In this document: positions 1-7,192 of the stretch, piece by piece
How positions within the stretch are numbered: position 1 is the first letter of the stretch
How the letters are laid out: each line of letters starts with the position of its first letter
Assembly (NCBI RefSeq): GCF_006337105.1
Contig: NZ_CP040871.1
Location: 806,001-870,000 of the forward strand
Origin: Thermomonas aquatica
Lineage (GTDB): Bacteria; Pseudomonadota; Gammaproteobacteria; Xanthomonadales; Xanthomonadaceae
DNA: 64,000 nt
Reading direction: 5' to 3'
Notes under the pieces: generated by a model
What the model saw: the letters and a program-made list of their open reading frames with translations, nothing else
The model's database searches: none
What the model was told of the DNA's origin: nothing
Program-made: the position numbers and the translations under genes

Positions 1-191
1 TCGTAGGCCTGGTTCAAGAATTGATTGAGTCATCGGTCGCAGCCAACTGATTCTGTAAATTTTTCACAGAATCCGCTCTTCGAAAATTTTTTCTCGCAAG
101 AGCGGTTCTCGGTGCGGAGGCTTTGGCGGTTCCAGACGCCCCGCTCGTCCGCAGATCACGTCGCATGTCGATTGCCAATAGCAACACAGCG
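1..191. other. ORF-less cassette, left end cut by window
   Basis: No credible gene; the open frames here run through the following attC. It holds two hairpins: GATTCTGT at 49-56 with ACAGAATC at 66-73, and GCTCTT at 75-80 with AAGAGC at 98-103. The second, with an A/T-rich loop, matches the GCTCTT...AAGAGCGG element of the family B ORF-less cassettes at 1.8, 9.3 and 10.3 kb, so this cassette is probably a diverged relative. Confidence 0.6.
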
Positions 192-280
192 CGCTAACAA
201 TTCGTTCAAGCCGAGCCCGCTTCGCGGTCTCGGTCACACCGGGTCGCATCGGGCGGGCCGGCTTAACTCAGGCGTTAGGT
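192..280 (+). repeat. attC 1
   Basis: 89 bp, standard short type. R'' CGCTAAC, R' GTTAGGT. The strand exchange point is expected between G and TT of R'. Confidence 0.95.
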
Positions 281-363
281 GGCTGCCAACCAACTTCGCA
301 ATCACGCCATTCGGAGCACACAAGACACGGCCACGCTAGGGAAACACCCTAGGAGAACGCCTG

Positions 364-663
364 ATGCACAACGTGCTCTTTGTTTTGATTTGGCCGCTCA
401 CACTTATCTGCCCGTTCCTTCCAAGACGAAGTATCGCAACCGGCCTATTTATCTTCGTAGCATGCCAAGTAGTTCTTTGGTTCTCTACGATTTCAGCAAT
501 GAGCAGTCCAGCGTGGGATGACAGTGCAGGAGATATGCTAATCCCTTTTGTGATCTTGCTTCCATCTGCAGTATTCGCGTTCCTGCTCATAGTGCGCGGT
601 CTCTTCATATCCGCTAGCTACGCAATAGACAAGCTGGCGGAGTCGAGCGAAGACGCCACCTAA
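364..663 (+). CDS. Cassette-encoded small membrane protein (99 aa)
   Basis: Unknown function. The protein has hydrophobic stretches at about residues 3-18, 27-45 and 58-80, so two or three membrane spans are expected, ending in a short acidic tail. A strong Shine-Dalgarno AGGAGA precedes the ATG at 350-355. The stop TAA is the TAA of the following attC. It is the only gene of its cassette. The cassette ends GTTAGGTGGC and GCCACCTAAC are complementary. Confidence 0.8.
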   Translation: MHNVLFVLIWPLTLICPFLPRRSIATGLFIFVACQVVLWFSTISAMSSPAWDDSAGDMLIPFVILLPSAVFAFLLIVRGLFISASYAIDKLAESSEDAT

Positions 664-765
664 CAATTCATTCAAGCCGACACCGCTTCGCGGCGTCGGC
701 AAAGGCCGCTAAGATCGTGCCTTACCGGCGCCGCAAAGCGGTGCGTCTTAATTCAGGCGTTAGAA
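658..765 (+). repeat. attC 2 (long type)
   Basis: 108 bp. R'' ACCTAAC, R' GTTAGAA. Longer central arm (GCGTCGGCAAAGGCCGC...) and the AATTCAGGCG variant near R'. Confidence 0.95.
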
Positions 766-781
766 CGAGCTGGGGGAGCTC

Positions 782-1663
782 ATGGCAATCGTAGAAATCC
801 CACGCGAGACTGATCGCTTCGTACTGCACTTTGATACTGATCGCAAAGAGATCAATGCATATGCATTGGCCACATCACTTGTCGGCTTGGCAAATGCGAT
901 CAAAGAAGCCAACTCAATCGTTAATCCTGGACACTCGATTGAGGTCGTAGTTGAACGACTGGACGACGGTAGCTTTCGAGCCACGATCAAGACGATCGTA
1001 AAGAAAGCCAAGAACATCTTTTCCCATGAAGCGTCTAAAGCGATCATCTATGGGCTAATCGCCACGTGGATCTACGATCAGACGCTGGGTGCTGACAAGC
1101 AACCAACCATCATCGTCAATGATGGCTCCGTAGAGATCCGATCAGGCGACACGATCATCATCGTTCCGCGCGAGGTCTATGAAGCCAAGAAGGCCGTGGA
1201 AAGGTCGCAGCGCTTCGAGAACTCAATGGGTCAGGTTTTTAGCGGCGCAATGCTGGACCGCGACGTTTCGGGGCTCAAGATTACACCGACTGGCAACTGG
1301 CCAACGCTTCCGGCAATTCCAAGAAGTCAGTTCAAGGCGCTAATTGAGCGTCACTCACCAGACGATGCAAACACCATCATTGAGGACGCTCATTTGGAGA
1401 TCTCAAGGGCAATTCTCGCCCGTGGTCGACGTAAGTGGGAGTTCTACTGGCGTGGCATCCGCATTGCAGCGCCCGTTCTAGACGAGTCATTCTTCGACGA
1501 CTTCTTTGCACACTCAATCACAATCGCCCCGGGTGACGTGTTACATGCCGCTCTGAAGATTCATCGGCGGCCAGACCCCGATAGCGGCATCATGATCAAC
1601 GTCAAGTATGAAGTTGTGCAGGTCTACAACCATGAGCCCAGACAAACGCAGAGCTCGTTCTAA
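782..1663 (+). CDS. Cassette-encoded protein of unknown function (293 aa), largest gene of the array
   Basis: I do not recognise a named family. Residues 1-75 look like an alpha/beta domain. A hydrophobic helix at about 85-97 (AIIYGLIATWIY) could be a membrane or buried segment. Residues 105-135 are beta-rich (IIVNDG, DTIIIVPRE), and the C-terminal part, about 190-290, is a second mixed domain with WEFYWRGI and a beta-rich end. The start ATG has GGGGGAG just upstream. The stop is the attC TAA. The cassette termini share 13 bp of complementarity (GTTAGAACGAGCT). Much longer than its neighbours, so it may be a self-contained function; defence or stress roles are only guesses. Confidence 0.85.
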   Translation: MAIVEIPRETDRFVLHFDTDRKEINAYALATSLVGLANAIKEANSIVNPGHSIEVVVERLDDGSFRATIKTIVKKAKNIFSHEASKAIIYGLIATWIYDQTLGADKQPTIIVNDGSVEIRSGDTIIIVPREVYEAKKAVERSQRFENSMGQVFSGAMLDRDVSGLKITPTGNWPTLPAIPRSQFKALIERHSPDDANTIIEDAHLEISRAILARGRRKWEFYWRGIRIAAPVLDESFFDDFFAHSITIAPGDVLHAALKIHRRPDPDSGIMINVKYEVVQVYNHEPRQTQSSF

Positions 1664-1765
1664 CAATTCGTTCAAGCCGACACCGCTTCGCGGCGTCGTG
1701 ATAGGTTCTCGTTATTGAACCAACACGCCGCCGCAAAGCGGTGCGTCTTAACTCAGGCGTTAGCT
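1658..1765 (+). repeat. attC 3 (long type)
   Basis: 108 bp. R'' TTCTAAC, R' GTTAGCT. Confidence 0.95.
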
Positions 1766-1955
1766 GGGTGCAGACAGGCGTTCAGTAGGTCAAGGCTAAG
1801 AGCCCGCAGTTCGCACGGTTGCTCTTCAAAAGTTTTGGCTTGTTTTAACCATCAGATTCGCAAGAGCGGCTTGCCGGCCTGGACCAAAGGCAATGCCGGA
1901 CTCTTTACGTGACTTGGAGTAGAGCCAGCAGGCGTGGCTCCTCGGCTGCCAACCC
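1766..1955. other. ORF-less cassette, family B copy 1
   Basis: No credible gene. Nearly identical to the cassettes at 9,275-9,463 and 10,285-10,474. It holds AAGAGC (1798-1803), GCTCTT (1821-1826) and AAGAGC (1862-1867), so the middle element can pair with either flank. An A/T-rich tract follows GCTCTT. The frames differ between copies, which argues against coding. Confidence 0.85.
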
Positions 1956-2065
1956 AACTAACAATTCGTCCAAGCCGACACCGCTTCGCGGCGTCGGCAG
2001 ACTCCCGCTAAGATTGTGACTCTGCCGCCGCCGCAAATCGGCGCGGCTTAACTCAGGCGTTAGCG
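1956..2065 (+). repeat. attC 4 (long type)
   Basis: 110 bp. R'' AACTAAC, R' GTTAGCG. Nearly identical to attC 23, which also follows a family B cassette. Confidence 0.95.
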
Positions 2066-2248
2066 CGCAGAAGAAATAGATTTCAGCAAAGAGCTTTTCT
2101 TCCGCCAAACCCAAAGAGCTTCCCTGATCCAGTCTCGCCCGCGCTCCGGCATATCGCGGACCTGATACGCCTCCGCGCGGTGACAGAGGTCTTGGCGTCA
2201 AGCCAAACCGTCTTTCCTGGTACCCGGCATCAAAAGCCGGCTTCAGCG
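2066..2248. other. ORF-less cassette, family A copy 1
   Basis: No credible gene. Contains a nested palindrome: CCGCGC (2139-2144) with GCGCGG (2175-2180), a symmetric TCC/TCC internal loop, and GGCATATC (2148-2155) with GATACGCC (2164-2171). The same architecture with different, compensating bases occurs at 15.15 and 18.34 kb. Starts CGCAGAAG and ends with GGCTTCAGCG like the other copies. Confidence 0.8.
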
Positions 2249-2358
2249 CGCTAACAATTCGCTCAAGCCGAGCCCGCTTCGCGGCCTCGGCGCGGTGTGG
2301 CAAGCTTGTACACCTCGCCGTGGCCGCAAAGCGGCCCGGCTTAGCTCAGGCGTTAGGT
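2249..2358 (+). repeat. attC 5 (long type)
   Basis: 110 bp. R'' CGCTAAC, R' GTTAGGT. Confidence 0.95.
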
Positions 2359-2432
2359 GCGCAAGAAGTGGCTTCATCGTCGCCACACATTGCTAGCGCA
2401 CGGTTCCTCAACGCTCGCCCAGGGGACTCGCC

Positions 2433-2648
2433 ATGTTCAAGGAATTCGGACTGCTGTATCGCCCAACGTCAATCGCTGGCTGGGTAATCACAACCCTCGC
2501 CTTCGCTTTCTGTGTGCACATCTTTCTGTTCATCGACAGTCGATCGCACTCGAATACAGACACGTTGTACGGCATCTTTCCATACGTGGTTCCCACCCTG
2601 CTTGGGCTCTACGTCCTTGCCATGCGTACCAGTCAGCCAAGTCGCTGA
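2433..2648 (+). CDS. Cassette-encoded small membrane protein (71 aa)
   Basis: Unknown function. Two predicted membrane spans, about residues 13-33 and 46-64, with a short loop between them and a basic C-terminus. The ATG is preceded by CAGGGGACTCGCC, which holds a plausible ribosome site. The stop TGA lies 8 bases before the attC, so unlike many neighbours this gene does not borrow its stop. Sole gene of its cassette, whose termini pair over GTTAGGTGCGC. Confidence 0.75.
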   Translation: MFKEFGLLYRPTSIAGWVITTLAFAFCVHIFLFIDSRSHSNTDTLYGIFPYVVPTLLGLYVLAMRTSQPSR

Positions 2649-2655
2649 GCGGCGC

Positions 2656-2764
2656 ACCTAACAATTCGTTCAAGCCGAGCCCGCTTCGCGGCCTCGGCAG
2701 AGCGTCGTAAGATTGTCACTCTGCCGTGGCCGCAAAGCGGGCCGGCTTAACTCAGGCGTTAGCC
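2656..2764 (+). repeat. attC 6 (long type)
   Basis: 109 bp. R'' ACCTAAC, R' GTTAGCC. Confidence 0.95.
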
Positions 2765-2767
2765 AGC

Positions 2768-3184
2768 ATGAAAATCGTCGTCGCGCTTCTAGTAATAGCT
2801 GCCATCGTGCTTGTCGCCCTCTCTTTCCAAAGTCGCGCGGCAAAACGTGATCTCATCTGGGACATTGGGCATCGGAAGCCGCTTGACCCGGAAAAAGAAT
2901 ACAAATTCACTTTCCGAATCACGTTCCAAAACAAGGAACAGGCTGATCAATGTGCCTCAACGGAGGTCACAGGCTTCTCTTCGAATGTTGAGGCCACCCC
3001 TAACGGTGAACGTTGGGCTGCAATCTGGACTGGAACAATGAAGGCTGAACCCACAATGTTCCGCAATGTCTTACAAGCCATCAGATCAGCTGGGCAATCC
3101 AGTGCTGCCAAAGATTCAGAACCTCTTATAACAGCTAGCGACCCAGGCTCAGGTGTTGGAATCCTAGTTGATGCTGCTGGCTAA
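2768..3184 (+). CDS. Cassette-encoded membrane-anchored protein (138 aa)
   Basis: Unknown function. One N-terminal hydrophobic segment at residues 2-20 works as an anchor or uncleaved signal. The rest, about 115 residues, is expected in the periplasm, with the run YKFTFRITFQNK suggesting a beta-sandwich. I chose the ATG at 2768, four bases after R', because the longer frame reads back through the attC. The transcript leader is very short, so it may be near leaderless. The stop is the attC TAA. Confidence 0.75.
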   Translation: MKIVVALLVIAAIVLVALSFQSRAAKRDLIWDIGHRKPLDPEKEYKFTFRITFQNKEQADQCASTEVTGFSSNVEATPNGERWAAIWTGTMKAEPTMFRNVLQAIRSAGQSSAAKDSEPLITASDPGSGVGILVDAAG

Positions 3185-3268
3185 CAATTCGTTCAAGCCG
3201 AGCCCGCTTCGCGGTCTCGGACGTAACCGGTTCGCATCGGGCGGGCCGGCTTAACTCAGGCGTTAGGG
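3179..3268 (+). repeat. attC 7
   Basis: 90 bp. R'' GGCTAAC, R' GTTAGGG. Confidence 0.95.
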
Positions 3269-3273
3269 CGCAA

Positions 3274-3660
3274 ATGTTAGAAATTCGCCATTGCGGAGAA
3301 TGCAACATCGAGCTCTCGGAGGATCCGTCAGCCGAACGGCTCCCTTGCCCGGAGTGTGGAGCGCTCAATAGAAAATTTCTTGAGGTTCTCCAGGACTCAC
3401 TAGTCGCCCACACTGGCTATCGTGTCAAACACAAACGCCCCGGCGTCAAACGGCCGCTAGCTGAAGAACGGGATCAGCTCAGCTACTTCGTTCGTGACAA
3501 CGAATGGCACCGGCGCTACATGCTCGTTGATCGCATTAATGATCTATACGTAGAAAAAATTACTCGAGTTCGTACAGGTGAAGTCGTCCGCCACGTGGAA
3601 GAGAAGTTGTCGGACCACCTCGGCCATGGTGACGACAAGAGGAATCGCGGCGCGCCCTAA
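3274..3660 (+). CDS. Cassette-encoded zinc-ribbon protein (128 aa)
   Basis: Residues 8-32 carry CGEC followed by CPEC, a typical four-cysteine zinc ribbon. The rest is charged, soluble and helical, with no membrane segment, and includes RRYMLVDRINDLYVEKITR. Function is unknown; zinc ribbons often bind nucleic acid or partner proteins. The ATG lies 5 bases after R', so the leader is very short. The stop is the attC TAA. Confidence 0.8.
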   Translation: MLEIRHCGECNIELSEDPSAERLPCPECGALNRKFLEVLQDSLVAHTGYRVKHKRPGVKRPLAEERDQLSYFVRDNEWHRRYMLVDRINDLYVEKITRVRTGEVVRHVEEKLSDHLGHGDDKRNRGAP

Positions 3661-3744
3661 CAATTCGTTCAAGCCGAGCCCGCTTCGCGGTCTCGTCGCG
3701 GTCTCACTCGCCGGACGCGGGCCGGCTTAACTCAGGCGTTAGGC
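3655..3744 (+). repeat. attC 8
   Basis: 90 bp. R'' CCCTAAC, R' GTTAGGC. The centre reads GGTCTCGTCGCGGTCTCACTCGCCGGACG, a variant shared with attC 38. Confidence 0.95.
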
Positions 3745-3981
3745 GGCGCTAGGCCAAAATCTTTTCAACGTGAAGATGGCCTTCTCATGCAACAGCGCAC
3801 TTCGCATGTCTCGTCGGCCACATACTCCGTGCAGCCTGAGAGCGGCTGCACTCCGTCTGCGGTCGCGTGTTCTGGCAAACAGCATTGCGGCGCACAGAAC
3901 CAGTTCTGTGCAGCTGGCCGAGATTCGATCGCAGTCTTGTGAAAAATTCACAGTGCCCAGCAAAAGCATCGCTGGTCAGCC
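3745..3981. other. ORF-less cassette, family C copy 1
   Basis: About 235 bp, closely related to the next cassette and to 10,585-10,822. Strong hairpin GCACAGAAC (3892-3900) with GTTCTGTGC (3903-3911), followed by a GTGAAAAATTCAC hairpin. A one-base indel between copies (GCATTGCGGCG versus GCATTGCAGGCG) breaks any shared frame, so I read it as non-coding. Confidence 0.85.
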
Positions 3982-4093
3982 GCCTAACAATTCGCTCAAG
4001 CCGACTCCGCTTCGTTCCGGCCACGCCGTGGCAGGAAGAGCTTGCCACGGCGTGGCCTCCACTACACTACGCGTCTTAGCTCAGGCGTTAGGC
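3982..4093 (+). repeat. attC 9 (family C type)
   Basis: 112 bp. R'' GCCTAAC, R' GTTAGGC. Distinct arm CCACGCCGTGG...CCACGGCGTGG and CACTACACTACGCG; this subtype only follows family C cassettes. Confidence 0.95.
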
Positions 4094-4331
4094 GGCGCCA
4101 GGCCAAGATCTTTTCAACGTGAAGACGGCCTTCTCATGCTGCAGCGCACATCGCAGTTCTCGTCGGCCACATACTCCGTGCAGCCTGAGAGCGGCTGCAC
4201 TCCGTCTGCGGTTGTGGCTTCTCGGGAACAGCATTGCAGGCGCACAGAACCAGTTCTGTGCAGCTGGCCGAGATTCGATCGCAGTCTTGTGAAAAATTCA
4301 CAGTGCCCAGCAAAAGCATCGCTGGTCAGCC
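4094..4331. other. ORF-less cassette, family C copy 2
   Basis: Tandem relative of the preceding cassette, near identical over the 3' 150 bases. Hairpin GCACAGAAC (4242-4250) with GTTCTGTGC (4253-4261). Confidence 0.85.
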
Positions 4332-4433
4332 GCCTAACAATTCGCTCAAGCCGACTCCGCTTCGTTCCGGCCACGCCGTGCTTGCCACGGCGTGACCTCC
4401 ACTACACTACGCGTCTTAGCTCAGGCGTTAGGG
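4332..4433 (+). repeat. attC 10 (family C type)
   Basis: 102 bp. R'' GCCTAAC, R' GTTAGGG. Lacks about 10 bases (GCAGGAAGAG) of the arm seen in attC 9. Confidence 0.95.
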
Positions 4434-4447
4434 CCCGCGACAACCGC

Positions 4448-4777
4448 ATGCAACTGATCTACTCCACGAGCGACCTAAATTTCGCCAATCGGCTAGCCCG
4501 TCAACTCAATGAGCAGGGCGTCGAAACTCACGTATCGAACTCCCACTCCTCAAGATTGGCGGGATTTGGCGCTAGCTTCACGCCTGGCTTTGTTGGCGTC
4601 TGGGTCATTCATGAGATTGATCTCCCTGTCGCACATGAAGTCCTGATCGCCAAGGGACTCATTCGCACACCCAATGACCAAAGCCCTGTGTCTGCTCCGA
4701 GTAAGCAGGGGCTCGCGTTCCTCCTGGCTGCAATTGTAGTTGTCGTAATTGGGCTGCTTATACTCGGCGGGCCCTAA
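4448..4777 (+). CDS. DUF2007-like protein with C-terminal membrane anchor (109 aa)
   Basis: The N-terminal part (MQLIYSTSDLNFANRLARQL, then a position-scanning segment ending in a VWVIHEIDLPVAHEVL-like stretch) resembles the small ferredoxin-fold DUF2007 family of putative signal-transducing proteins, where such a strand-helix pattern is usual. Residues 88-106 form one hydrophobic span, so it is tail-anchored. I start at the ATG at 4448 because the longer frame crosses a whole cassette and its attC. The stop is the attC TAA. Confidence 0.75.
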   Translation: MQLIYSTSDLNFANRLARQLNEQGVETHVSNSHSSRLAGFGASFTPGFVGVWVIHEIDLPVAHEVLIAKGLIRTPNDQSPVSAPSKQGLAFLLAAIVVVVIGLLILGGP

Positions 4778-4877
4778 CAATTCGTTCAAGCCGAGACCGC
4801 TTCGCGGCTCGGCTGCATGGTGACGTGTACCACTCCGCCGTTCCGCGCAGCGGTCCGGCTTAACTCAGGCGTTAGGC
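4772..4877 (+). repeat. attC 11
   Basis: 106 bp. R'' CCCTAAC, R' GTTAGGC. Confidence 0.95.
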
Positions 4878-4896
4878 GGCTAATACAGGTGATCGC

Positions 4897-5229
4897 ATGA
4901 TGTTCATGATCGGCCAGGGGGAGCGCACAGTTCCTGTTGGCCCACCAGAGCCACAGCATTGCCCTCGCTGTGAGGAGGTCACTGACTTCCAGCCGCAGCT
5001 CAAGTACAAATTCGGCCAGTTCGACCTGCTTTTCGGCTTTGTGTACGACAAGCGGTATCAACTCACTTGTCCTGAATGCAATCACGGCTGGCATCTGGAC
5101 AAGCGATCCATGGAACAGAATATTGGCAAGCTGCCAATTCCCTTCCACATACGCTTCGGCTTTGTGATCCTGCTCGGCCTAGCTGCCGCGCTCGGGGCGG
5201 CATATATGGTCACGCATGCCGCCGCCTAA
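4897..5229 (+). CDS. Cassette-encoded zinc-ribbon membrane protein (110 aa)
   Basis: CPRC at about residues 22-25 and CPEC at about 58-61 form a split zinc ribbon, with aromatic residues (FGQFDLLFGFVYDKRYQLTC) between the knuckles. One membrane span follows at about 85-105. This zinc-ribbon plus anchor layout is known among small bacterial proteins of unknown function. The stop is the attC TAA, so the last residues come from the R'' site. Confidence 0.8.
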   Translation: MMFMIGQGERTVPVGPPEPQHCPRCEEVTDFQPQLKYKFGQFDLLFGFVYDKRYQLTCPECNHGWHLDKRSMEQNIGKLPIPFHIRFGFVILLGLAAALGAAYMVTHAAA

Positions 5230-5313
5230 CAATTCGTTCAAGCCGAGCCCGCTTCGCGGTCTCGGACCGACCGGAACCGCATCGGGCGGGCCGGCTTAAC
5301 TCAGGCGTTAGGC
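5224..5313 (+). repeat. attC 12
   Basis: 90 bp. R'' GCCTAAC, R' GTTAGGC. Confidence 0.95.
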
Positions 5314-5328
5314 GGCACTTGGAGTCAA

Positions 5329-5706
5329 ATGCACCCTCTCGTACTAGCACTCTCATTTCTCTGCGTGGCCAGCTTCAAGTTTTTCGCGGCCATGTCAGAG
5401 AACGCATTTGTCCCAGCCGCACTCATGTTCGCTGCCATGTTTGGAGCGCCTCAATTGATCTGGCTATGGTTCTTGCGCAAGGGACCGATAAATGACGACC
5501 AGACCAGAGTAGCTCACTTTACGCTAGCAGCGTTTGTGTTCTCTTCAATCCTCTTCGGCTACTTCCCTGGCGTGTCGCGTCCGACATGGGGCGGAGAAGG
5601 TCATTTTGAAGTTCCGGCCGCCTTTCTCCTTGAGGGGCTTATTACAATTATTGGTGTCGTCGTATTTGTTGCTCGTGGAAAAGGGGCAAATACGGGTGCC
5701 GCCTAA
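5329..5706 (+). CDS. Cassette-encoded multi-span membrane protein (125 aa)
   Basis: Four hydrophobic segments at about residues 3-20, 26-48, 63-82 and 95-115 predict a small polytopic inner-membrane protein with little outside the bilayer. No family recognised. ATG with GGAGTC upstream. The stop is the attC TAA. The cassette termini pair over GTTAGGCGGCAC. Confidence 0.75.
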   Translation: MHPLVLALSFLCVASFKFFAAMSENAFVPAALMFAAMFGAPQLIWLWFLRKGPINDDQTRVAHFTLAAFVFSSILFGYFPGVSRPTWGGEGHFEVPAAFLLEGLITIIGVVVFVARGKGANTGAA

Positions 5707-5809
5707 CAATTCGTTCAAGCCGAGCCCGCTTCGCGGCCTCGGCAGAGCGTCGTAGGATTGTCACTCTGCCGTGGCCGCAAAGCGGCCCGGCTTAACTCAG
5801 GCGTTAGCC
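5701..5809 (+). repeat. attC 13 (long type)
   Basis: 109 bp. R'' GCCTAAC, R' GTTAGCC. Confidence 0.95.
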
Positions 5810-5833
5810 GCTACTCCGGGCCCTCTTGCACGG

Positions 5834-5862
5834 TTGAATGCATTGTAATACATTGCATTCAA
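5834..5862. promoter_or_regulatory. Near-perfect palindromic operator of the RHH/ParE module
   Basis: TTGAATGCA (5834-5842) and TGCATTCAA (5854-5862) are perfect inverted repeats; the spacer holds TGTAATACA, itself nearly symmetric. It lies 20 bases upstream of the antitoxin ATG, where RHH antitoxins bind to repress their own operon. Confidence 0.75.
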
Positions 5863-5881
5863 ATCGCCTGGAGGACTCCCC

Positions 5882-6154
5882 ATGACAGTCACAACCGTAC
5901 GCCTCCAACCCGAGGTCGAAAGCGGCCTCGAGGCAATGGCTGACAAGCTTCATCGCAGCAAGAACTGGCTCGTAAATCAGGCCATTCGTGAGTTCGTGGC
6001 ACGTCAAGAACTTGAACTGTCGCGATGGAATGAAACATTGACTGCCATGAGTTCTGTTGCACAAGGCAAGGTCGTCTCAGGACAAGCCGTCCACGCATGG
6101 TTGGAATCCTGGGGCAACGCTAATGAACTGCCACCTCCCAAGGTTGGGCAGTGA
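5882..6154 (+). CDS. RHH antitoxin, CopG/ParD-like (90 aa)
   Basis: The N-terminal residues TTVRLQPEVESGLEAMAD and then a NWLVNQAIREFV helix match the ribbon-helix-helix fold: a beta strand and two helices that dimerise to bind the operator. The C-terminal tail, about residues 50-90, should wrap the toxin. GGAGG precedes the ATG. The toxin gene starts 4 bases before this stop, so the two are translationally coupled. The pair fills one integron cassette, consistent with a stabilising role in the array. Confidence 0.9.
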   Translation: MTVTTVRLQPEVESGLEAMADKLHRSKNWLVNQAIREFVARQELELSRWNETLTAMSSVAQGKVVSGQAVHAWLESWGNANELPPPKVGQ

Positions 6155-6429
6155 AGCTCTCCTACTCCCAAGAAGCCGTAAACGACCTCATTCGTTTACG
6201 CGAGTTCATTGCCACTCATGACCCTGCTGCAGCGGCCCGCATTGCCGCCGATTTGATCTCGCGCATCGATCACTTGTGCAAGTTCCCTGAGATCGGAAGA
6301 AACGTTGCTGAGGCACCGCAGCCGGATAGAGTTCGTGACCTCATCATCGGCAAGTATGTTGTTCGTTACTCCGTCCATGATCATGCGCTAGTGATCCTGC
6401 GCATCTGGCATCACTTTGAAAATCGCTAA
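6151..6429 (+). CDS. RelE/ParE-family toxin (92 aa)
   Basis: Matches the RelE/ParE fold: KLSYSQEAVNDLIRLREF at the N-terminus, then a central FPEIGRN turn and the closing strands YVVRYSVHDHALVILRIWHH. ParE members poison DNA gyrase, while RelE members cut mRNA on ribosomes; the helix-rich N-terminus and the GR...RIWHH ending favour ParE. It starts with GTG overlapping the antitoxin stop (GTGA). Length is normal for the family. Confidence 0.9.
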   Translation: MKLSYSQEAVNDLIRLREFIATHDPAAAARIAADLISRIDHLCKFPEIGRNVAEAPQPDRVRDLIIGKYVVRYSVHDHALVILRIWHHFENR

Positions 6430-6434
6430 GTAGC

Positions 6435-6524
6435 AGCTAACAATTCGTTCAAGCCGAGCCCGCTTCGCGGTCTCGGACGTAACCGGGCCGCATCGGGCGG
6501 GCCGGCTTAACTCAGGCGTTAGGC
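6435..6524 (+). repeat. attC 14
   Basis: 90 bp. R'' AGCTAAC, R' GTTAGGC. Confidence 0.95.
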
Positions 6525-6548
6525 GCAGACACACAAAAGGGGGAAGCC

Positions 6549-7076
6549 ATTGAAAAGCTAAGCACTAGCGAATGGATTGCCGTAATTGGCGGAATAATTG
6601 CGCTGCTCGCGTTCTTTACAACGGTGTGGCAGGCACATCTAACACGCACACACAATCACCTATCCTCGCGCCCTGTTCTCGATATCGAGATTCATTGCCA
6701 ACCAGATAAAACGATCGGATTTCTTGTAGCCAACTGCGGACCAGGCCCTGCATTCGTCGAAAGCGCAGTAGCCACTTTCCGAAAAGTAACTTACTCGCTT
6801 TGTGTTGAGGAAGAGTTCGCAAAACTTAATGTTGCTCTTGGCAAGGCGGGACTGAAGGCAAAACAAATCAACATGGCAATTCCATCAGCCAACTCAGTTA
6901 TTCCGTCAGGGATGAAATATCCGCTATTTGTAATCAGAGACTCTGAAAACAGAGATCAAATACGCGGGCGGTTCGACTCACTATCAAAAGAGATCAGCCT
7001 TACCATCGCGTACAAGTCGCTGTACGAGCACACATATAAGACAGTGCACGACGTGCCTGTGGCAACCTGCGCCTAA
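6549..7076 (+). CDS. Cassette membrane-anchored protein, probable ATT start (175 aa)
   Basis: The frame from the first usual start (GTG 6624) lacks the natural beginning. Extending it upstream gives EKLSTSEWIAVIGGIIALL, a classic N-terminal membrane span, starting at ATT 6549 directly after the ribosome site AAAGGGGGAAG. No ATG, GTG or TTG exists in this frame between R' and 6549. After the span comes a soluble domain of about 140 residues (RPVLDIEIHC, then FLVANCGPGPAFVE), of a kind often seen in anchored bacterial proteins of unknown function. The stop is the attC TAA. Confidence 0.65.
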   Translation: MEKLSTSEWIAVIGGIIALLAFFTTVWQAHLTRTHNHLSSRPVLDIEIHCQPDKTIGFLVANCGPGPAFVESAVATFRKVTYSLCVEEEFAKLNVALGKAGLKAKQINMAIPSANSVIPSGMKYPLFVIRDSENRDQIRGRFDSLSKEISLTIAYKSLYEHTYKTVHDVPVATCA

Positions 7077-7179
7077 CAATTCGTTCAAGCCGAGCCCGCT
7101 TCGCGGCCTCGGCGCCGGCTTGTGTGATTGAACCATCGCCAAGGCCGCGCAGCGGCCCGGCTTAACTCAGGCGTTAGGT
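7071..7179 (+). repeat. attC 15 (long type)
   Basis: 109 bp. R'' GCCTAAC, R' GTTAGGT. Confidence 0.95.
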
Positions 7180-7192
7180 TGCAGACAAACAG

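Noticed and set aside
25..339. 104-aa frame at the window start
   Set aside because: It runs straight through attC 1 and has no family features or ribosome site.
3770..4777. 335-aa open frame crossing two cassettes
   Set aside because: It reads through two attC sites and a gene-free cassette; only the last 109 codons, from ATG 4448, form a plausible cassette gene.
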